64,000 nucleotides of DNA from Charina bottae (lineage: Eukaryota > Chordata > Lepidosauria > Squamata > Charinaidae), in the NCBI GenBank assembly GCA_023362775.1, contig JALMGJ010000011.1, positions 19,704,001 through 19,768,000 of the forward strand. The letters are read 5' to 3'. Of the stretch, positions 58,821 to 64,000 are shown piece after piece; positions within the stretch are counted from its first letter, which is position 1, and every line of letters starts with the position of its first letter. The position numbers and the translations under genes are program-made. The notes below the pieces were generated by a model. That model saw only the letters and a list, made by a program, of their open reading frames with translations, did no database searches and had not been told where the DNA came from.

Positions 58821-59316
58821 GACACGACATAATGGGGTGATCCAAGGCATCTTAAATCAGGGATGTCCATTCTGTGAGGAACCTGATAGAAATAACCCAA
58901 GAAATCCAACCTAGGAATTCGGCATTTTCATGTGAGAACTCATAAAATTTGGGGCTTTTAAAACCTTCCTTTAATTTCTTTATCTATCTATAAGAAGGGG
59001 GGTAACATCAAATTAAATGTGCAACAGCCCCTGCTGCCTGCAAAGTTTGGGGGCCCCTGCCATCCGATGTACACCTAATAGAAATGGAAGACTGTTCCTT
59101 AAATCCCACAATAACAATAATGTTCCTTTGCTACAAGATACCAAGTTTTCCTTCTATCAGTTAAATATGGATCATGGGCATTTGTGGCAGGATTTTGCAT
59201 CCCAAGCAACACAACACAGATCTCTACAATCAGGACCCCACCCCACACTTGGCAGCTGGAATTATTTCTCGGTTAAGCTGAACAGCTTCCAGCCCTCCAT
59301 AGGTTCTGCTCTATAC

Positions 59317-59428
59317 CTTGGGTGCTTGCCAGTCCATCAGAGAAAAGGCGTTGTGTTCCAAAACTTCGTTCATCGTAGAGTAAAATCACCTCTTCAGCAC
59401 CCGCATCGTCTGCATTCTGGATCAGCTC
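59317..59428 (-). CDS. Sacsin-like protein, exon with the N-box of repeat 1 (112 bp)
   Basis: Acceptor GATTCTTCCTGAAG|GAG at 59429/59428 and donor ACCCAAG|GTATAG at 59317/59316. It encodes [20 protein letters not shown], then [17 protein letters not shown]. With the exon before it forms the [15 protein letters not shown] string typical of the ATP-binding N-box. The one leftover base pairs in phase with the 55265-55411 exon. Confidence 0.92.
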
Positions 59429-59510
59429 CTTCAGGAAGAATCAGAGAACAGATTCAGGTAGAAACTGAAGCCAGTAAACATTAAACTGTGTCTTTACGTA
59501 CTGTATACAC

Positions 59511-59775
59511 CAGGGCTTTCCAAAGTTTTCCCGCGGCGACACACCAACCGTCGTTGGTGTGTCGCCGCGGGAAAACCCGGAAGTGCCGCCGTTGCGGCAG
59601 CACGCAAAAACCCGGAAGCGCTGCTGCCGCTTTCAGTTTTTGCGCGCTGCCGTTGGTGTGTCGCTGCGGGAAAACCCGGAAGCGATGATCAGCGCTTCCA
59701 GGTTGTGTGGCGACACACCAGACTGTGTGTGGTGACACACTTTTGTGTCGCGACACAAGAGTTTGGAAAGCTCTG
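59511..59775 (+). mobile_element. hAT-like MITE, type 2 (left member of a tandem pair)
   Basis: CAGGGCTTTCCAAAGTTTTC to GTTTGGAAAGCTCTG, 265 bp, flanked by GTATACAC (59503-59510 and 59776-59783). It lies 82 bp from a sacsin-like exon. Confidence 0.9.
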
Positions 59776-59783
59776 GTATACAC

Positions 59784-59988
59784 CATAGCTTTCCAAACTG
59801 TGTCGCAACACTTTAGTGTGTCGCAACACACAGTTTAGTGTGTCACAATACAACCTGGAAGCGGCGGCGGTGTGCATGGCGGTGGTGGCAGCGGCATGCC
59901 ATCAGTGCTTCTGCGTTTTAGCGGAAAACATGAGGCTGCCGTTGCCATGCACACCGCCGCCGCGCACCCCCCCGTTTGGAAAGCACTG
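59784..59988 (-). mobile_element. hAT-like MITE, type 3 (right member of a tandem pair)
   Basis: CATAGCTTTCCAAACTG to GTTTGGAAAGCACTG, 205 bp. It begins right after the shared GTATACAC and is followed by a third GTATACAC at 59989-59996. Confidence 0.9.
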
Positions 59989-60107
59989 GTATACACCATC
60001 CCTTCAAAACTTATCTGATGTGAAGTGCTAGATATCCCTCCCCATTCTCCTAAAGGGTCCCAGGACTTCCCTTCCAAGCTAGCTAGCTTCCATATATATG
60101 TCTATGA

Positions 60108-60263
60108 AGGTTCTCAGTCATCCAGGTGGAATTGTCTGTAGCTTGAATCATGTCAACTGGATTCCCTTACCAACTTTGCTCAGACTGAAGAAGCTCCTTG
60201 GATAAGGAGCGAAACGTTTCCACTAAGAAAATAGAAATCCAGTTGACATGATTCAAGCTACAG
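60108..60263. repeat. Inverted repeat with hammerhead-like core (Penelope-like remnant?)
   Basis: Arms of 28 bp (60136-60163 and 60236-60263, CTGTAGCTTGAATCATGTCA...) enclose CTGAAGA, then AGCTCCTTGGATAAGGAGC (a 7-bp stem), then GAAACG at about 60186-60217. The order CUGANGA, stem II, GAAA matches the hammerhead ribozyme core reported in Penelope-like retroelements. Assignment is by motif only. Confidence 0.5.
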
Positions 60264-60343
60264 ACTTCCATATATATAGCTTGCTTTCATATATATAGCT
60301 AGCTTGCTTGCACACACACATATACATACACGCTTGCTTTCAA

Positions 60344-60344
60344 T

Positions 60345-60389
<45 letters not shown>
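60344..60389. repeat. (ATCT)n microsatellite
   Basis: About eleven uninterrupted tetranucleotide units directly before the left end of the MITE that follows. Confidence 0.92.
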
Positions 60390-60918
60390 GGTAGTCCTTG
60401 TTTAGTGACCACAACTGGGACTGGCAGCTCTGTCATTACGTGAAGTCGCTAAGTGGGAAATCACGTGACTGCAACTGGGCTTTCCTTTTCCCCACTCCCC
60501 TGCCCTTTGGAATGCTGGGTGCTGGGATGATCAGCAAGAAGGGAATTAATGCTTGTATTTACATTCTTTGGAGAGGAAGGGATTACAAGAGAGTAAGCAG
60601 GCACACAATGGGGAATACACATCAAAAGCAATATGGTGGTGCGCAGGGCTATGCAAACAGCCCGGTGTATTCCCCATTGTGTGCCTGCTTACTCTCTTGT
60701 AATCCCTTCCTCTCCAATCTTTCCACTCTGCAAGGAGGAAGAAAAAAGAAAAACAAATAAGGGACAGGACAATGCATACTAACATTAATGGCGATCACGT
60801 GACTGAGGGATGCTGTGAAGATCGTAAATGTGGGCATTGGTTGTAAAGTTATTTTTTCAGCACTGTCATAACTTTGAACAGTCGCTGAATGAGGCAGTCA
60901 GTAAGCGAGGTCTACCTG
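60389..60918. mobile_element. TA-flanked MITE (CAGGTAGTCC family), copy 3, with an insertion
   Basis: The left end CGGTAGTCCTTGTTTAGTGA is slightly degraded; the right end GTAAGCGAGGTCTACCTG is followed by TA. The central ~230 bp does not belong to the family and contains the palindrome described separately. Confidence 0.75.
60568..60717. repeat. Perfect palindrome with 53-bp arms
   Basis: Arms 60568-60620 and 60665-60717 match as exact reverse complements, separated by 44 bp. The sequence ATTAATG occurs at 60545-60551 and 60784-60790, perhaps the insertion boundaries. Confidence 0.92.
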
Positions 60919-61005
60919 TACGTTATTCATATGACTATATGTGTAAATATAAAAATATACCTAACACAAATAGCTTCCATTCCAAAAATACCAGATTCCC
61001 TAACC

Positions 61006-62553
61006 CAGGGGTCGGCAAACTTTTTATGCCGGGAGCCATTTTGACATGCTCGTGCACATTTTGAAGTGCTCGAGAGCCAGGGGGCGGGGTTTGCGGGCGG
61101 GGGCCAATCGCGTGGAAGGGGGCGGGGTTTGCGGGTGGGGGCCAATCACGTGGAAGGGGGCGGGGTTTGCGGGCGGGAGCCAATCACACGGCTTATGGGG
61201 GGGTGGGAGGGCAAATCTTTTTGGGAGGGTCGGGGGTCCTCCTCGGCGAGCCCGGCCTGCAGAGCGGGGCATGTCTGGCCGGGCGGAGCGGGCGCGGGGG
61301 AGCCGCACAGGCGCCGAGGGGGGCGGGCCCGGTGGCTGAGGCCCGGGCCGCCCGCCCGCCCCGCCCGCTTGCCTGCCTGCCTCCCTCCGCGAGGCCCCCC
61401 GCTGCCTTCCCGGGATCCAAGCCGGAGAGAAAGGGCGGCGGCGGGGCCGCGCTACCGCCACTCGGCGCGGGCGGGGCTGCCGCTTCCGCCCGCCCGCGTC
61501 GAGCCAAGGAAATGATGGGGGCGGGAAACGAGGCGGGCGGCGATGACAAGCGGCGCGCTTCAGGGGAGCCGCCGCCACCGCCGGGTGGGTCCCCTCAGGG
61601 CGGGCGGAGGCAGGCGGGCAGCCGCTCCACCTTCTCTCCCGCCGGCGGAGGAGGAGGAGGCCCGGGCCGCCCGCCCCCTCGCTTACCTGCCTGCTTGCCT
61701 CCCTCCACGAGGCCCCCCGCTGCCTTCCCGGGATCCAAGCCGGAGAGAAAGGGCGGCGGCGGGGCCGCGCTACCGGAGCGCCCGAGTGCCAGACAGGCAG
61801 CTCCGCCCGCGCGCCTTCCACGCGATCGGCCCGTGAGGACCGGCCAGGGAAGGCGCACGGGCAGAGCTCCCGTCCCACTGCACCCCAGCCGGAGCGCCCG
61901 AGTGCCAGACAGGCAGCTCCGCCCGCGCGCCTTCCACGCGATCGGCCCGCGAGGACCGGCCAGGGAAGGCGCGCGGGCGGAGCTCCCGTCCCGCTGCACC
62001 CCAGCCGGAGCGCCCGAGTGCCAGGCAGGCAGCTCCGCCCGCACGCCTTCCCTGGCTGGTCCTCGCGGGCCGCCGGCGATGCTCCCGTCCCGCTGCACCT
62101 CTCCAGCTCGTCGGCCACCCGCCGCAGCGTCTCGGCCGTGCGGCTGGGGGGCAGCGCCGCGTCCCCCAGCCGGTGCTGCAGGTAGTCGCCCAGCAGCTGT
62201 GCTGTCTCCTCTCGCAGCGCGCCCAGCATGGCGACGCTCTCCTGCCTGCCTGGCGAGCGCTTCGGGGGGGCGGCGGCGGCTGTTGCAACGCGGGCGGAGG
62301 AAGAGGCGGCGGCGGCGACCAGCCAACTTCCCCACCCGCCGACCTCGAAGAAGCGCTGCCCGACTCTGGCGAAAGTTGGAAGGCTCCCGAGGGCGGGAGG
62401 AGGAAGAATCAATCAATCCAGCGCCGGCCATCAGAGTTTGGGGGCGGGATCCAATCGCGTGGAAGGGGCGGGGGTGAGTTCAGCTGCGGAAGAGCCACAC
62501 TCAAGGGGCCAAAGAGCTGCATCTGGCTCGCGAGCCGCCATTTCCGACCCTTG
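61006..62553 (-). mobile_element. hAT-like element, 1.55 kb, CpG-rich, with a captured gene piece
   Basis: Ends CAGGGGTCGGCAAACT and (inverted) CAAGGGTCGGAAATGG with a perfect duplication CCCTAACC (60998-61005, 62554-62561). There is no transposase. Inside are three copies of a GGGGCGGGGTTTGCGGG/CCAATC module (61080-61190) and a fourth partial one near 62440. It also has a ~95-bp block repeated at about 61365 and 61685, a ~115-bp block repeated 2.5 times at 61775-62050, and a BCL2L10-like fragment. The long open frames on both strands result from extreme GC content. Confidence 0.88.
62098..62229 (-). pseudogene. BCL2L10/NR-13-like 5' coding fragment inside a transposon
   Basis: From an ATG at 62229 the minus strand reads 44 codons: MLGALREETAQLLGDYLQHR, then LGDAALPPSRTAETLRRVAD and ELER. 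From memory this is close to the N-terminus of avian NR-13 (BCL2L10), a BCL-2 family regulator of apoptosis. Shared features are the EET.LL.DY.QHR BH4-like helix, AALPPS and ELRR..ELER. The similarity then stops where a transposon-internal repeat begins, so BH3, BH1, BH2 and the membrane anchor are absent. The GC-rich sequence above the ATG to about 62430 may be captured 5' UTR. It is not a functional BCL-2 gene. Confidence 0.65.
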
Positions 62554-62875
62554 CCCTAACCTGTGGGTGGGAACTGCAGCTGCCAACATTTCCCGTTAGC
62601 ATGGACAGCACAACTCTAAAATCCCATAAGAATCCCTGCAGTAAACCTGAATGCATCCTTCTCAGGACTCTGCCTGCCCCCTTTTCATGTCTACACCAAT
62701 CCTCTCAACAGTTTCTGAATCTTAAAAAATAAATTGAAATATTACATATTACATAATATTACATAAACTAACAGAGATAATTATATTTATTTATTTATTA
62801 TTTAAATTTATATGACCGCCCATCTCCCCCAATGGGGAGTATATGTTTACTCAGCAGTAATTCCCAAAGAGTCCA

Positions 62876-63211
62876 GGTAAAAAAGGTAAAGGTTCCCCCC
62901 GCACATTTGTGCAGTCGTGTCCGACTCTAGGGGCCGGTGCTCATCTCCGTTTGTTAGCTGAAGAGCCAGCGTTGTCCGAAGACACTTCCACGGTCATGTG
63001 GCCGCATGACGCGCGCAGAACGCTGTTACCTACCCACCGAAGTGGTACCTATTCATCTACTTGCATTTGCATGCTTTCGAATTGCTAGGTTGGCAAGAGC
63101 TGGGGCGAGTGCGGGAGCTCACTCCATCATGTGGGGCTAGGGATTCGAACCTCCGAACTTGCAATCTTCTGAACGACAAGCCTGGTGTCTTACCCGCTGA
63201 GCCACCACGCC
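62876..63211 (-). mobile_element. tRNA-derived SINE, family A (Sauria-like)
   Basis: A full-length minus-strand copy flanked by CCCAAAGAGTCCA (62863-62875, 63212-63224). The head GGGGCGTGGTGGCTCAGC is at the high end, tail GTCGGACACGACTGCAC at the low end. Confidence 0.9.
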
Positions 63212-63224
63212 CCCAAAGAGTCCA

Positions 63225-63656
63225 ACCTATTTACTTATGTCCCCATATATTTTAACAAATAAAAAAAGTGCCATGATTTTTCAGATAGATTTTTTAAAAT
63301 ATATATAAAGGATAATTTTTCCTACTTTTCTTTCACACAGAAAACAAAACTGCTTCTAAGATATTGCTGCTAAATAATTGTGGAATATTCTAAAATTAGG
63401 AACCATGTTTCTTGCATTAAAATGCAATATGGCACTTACCCATATACACACTTAGGTGTATTTAACCATCCAATTACAAAAAAATATGTTGCAGATATAT
63501 TGAGTCACATTCTTGAGATGGGTGGCTACATACTGTAAATGTGATGAATAAATAAATAAAGTATAAACAAACAAACGGACCAAGCAGCTAAGAGTCTACT
63601 CCTCTGTCAACATTTCCAAAGACAAAACATCCGGTGCTTCACTCTCACAAACCCAC
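63225..63656. other. Intron sequence, no exon seen
   Basis: AT-rich, nothing recognised. Confidence 0.4.
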
Positions 63657-63744
63657 CTTTAAAATCTGCCCTCCATCTGGGTATTTGCGAAGGATACCGT
63701 GCAAATATTTGAGGATAGGTGGAGGTTTCTGTCGAAAGCCCTTC
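63657..63744 (-). CDS. Sacsin-like protein, first exon visible (88 bp)
   Basis: Acceptor GTCTCTCTTTCAG|G at 63745/63744 and donor TTTTAAAG|GTGGGT at 63657/63656. It encodes KGFRQKPPPILKYLHGILRK, then YPDGGQILK. This leads into the N-box of the next exon just as in the start of repeat 1 of vertebrate sacsin ([20 protein letters not shown], from memory). Exons for the N-terminus, where sacsin has a ubiquitin-like domain, must lie beyond the right edge. Confidence 0.9.
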
Positions 63745-64000
63745 CTGAAAGAGAGACAAACTTAAGACACAGTCCTTGGAAGACTGAGGAGCTATGGAGC
63801 TTCTAATAGCCAACTTCTAGCAATGCCAATTCAAATACACTGTGCAGCTATTCCATCCATCTAATGCAAGAATAGGAATTTGTGGACCTGCAGAGGATGC
63901 CGAACAATCATTCTGAGCATCTTTCACTGCTGATGCTGACTGGAGATGCTGGGACCGGCAGTTTAGCAACATCTTGAGGATCCCAGGTTTGCCATCATTG
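63745..64000. other. Intron at right edge
   Basis: No further exon of the sacsin-like gene could be seen before the window ends. Confidence 0.4.

Noticed and set aside
61024..62412. Functional BCL2L10 gene at this locus
   Set aside because: Only the first 44 codons resemble the family; BH1-BH3 and the anchor are missing and the piece lies between hAT ends.
61024..62477. Open frames of 278, 436 and 462 codons on both strands
   Set aside because: They lie wholly inside a transposon bounded by target duplications. Stop codons are rare because the sequence is extremely GC-rich and repetitive.

Overview
The window reads as a nuclear genome segment of a squamate reptile (lizard or snake). The protein genes are vertebrate: replication-dependent histones, a C2H2 zinc-finger protein and a sacsin-like giant chaperone gene with spliced exons. 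The repeats point to squamates: Bov-B/RTE LINE pieces, a tRNA-derived SINE whose tail resembles the Bov-B 3' end (Sauria-like, called family A here), and a second tRNA-derived SINE with an L2-like tail (family B). The species cannot be fixed from the sequence alone.

Layout. Positions 1-14150 hold a histone cluster, all on the minus strand: the 5' end of an H3 gene (cut by the window edge), three H4 genes encoding the same 103-residue protein, and one GC-rich H1 gene. Each complete histone gene has a TATA box, CCAAT boxes, and a 3' stem-loop followed by a purine-rich downstream element, so these are cell-cycle histone genes without introns or poly(A). Positions 14700-28000 contain no confident host gene. 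They hold a truncated Bov-B LINE, many SINE and hAT copies, a long palindrome, a duplicated zinc-finger-like relic and an almost intact Tc1 transposon with near-identical terminal repeats. Positions 28300-32000 hold a single-coding-exon C2H2 zinc-finger gene on the minus strand with a predicted non-coding first exon in a CpG island. Positions 33400-38200 are gene-poor.

From 38223 to the right edge lies a sacsin-like gene on the minus strand, with its 5' exons beyond 64000. Six coding exons can be placed (63657-63744, 59317-59428, 55265-55411, 52072-53518, 50224-50312, 38468-49215). Their reading phases join cleanly and encode about 4200 residues: three GHKL-type sacsin repeats, a DnaJ domain with an intact HPD motif, and a C-terminal HEPN-like domain. 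Its introns are packed with DNA transposons.

The most striking content is the DNA-transposon landscape. At least sixteen short hAT-like elements have 8-bp target duplications with TA at the centre (Buster-like). Two loci carry two such elements side by side sharing one copy of the target duplication between them. One 1.55-kb hAT-like element (61006-62553) appears to carry a captured piece of a BCL2L10/NR-13-like gene (start codon plus about 44 codons), together with CCAAT/GC-box modules that also occur in a second MITE nearby.
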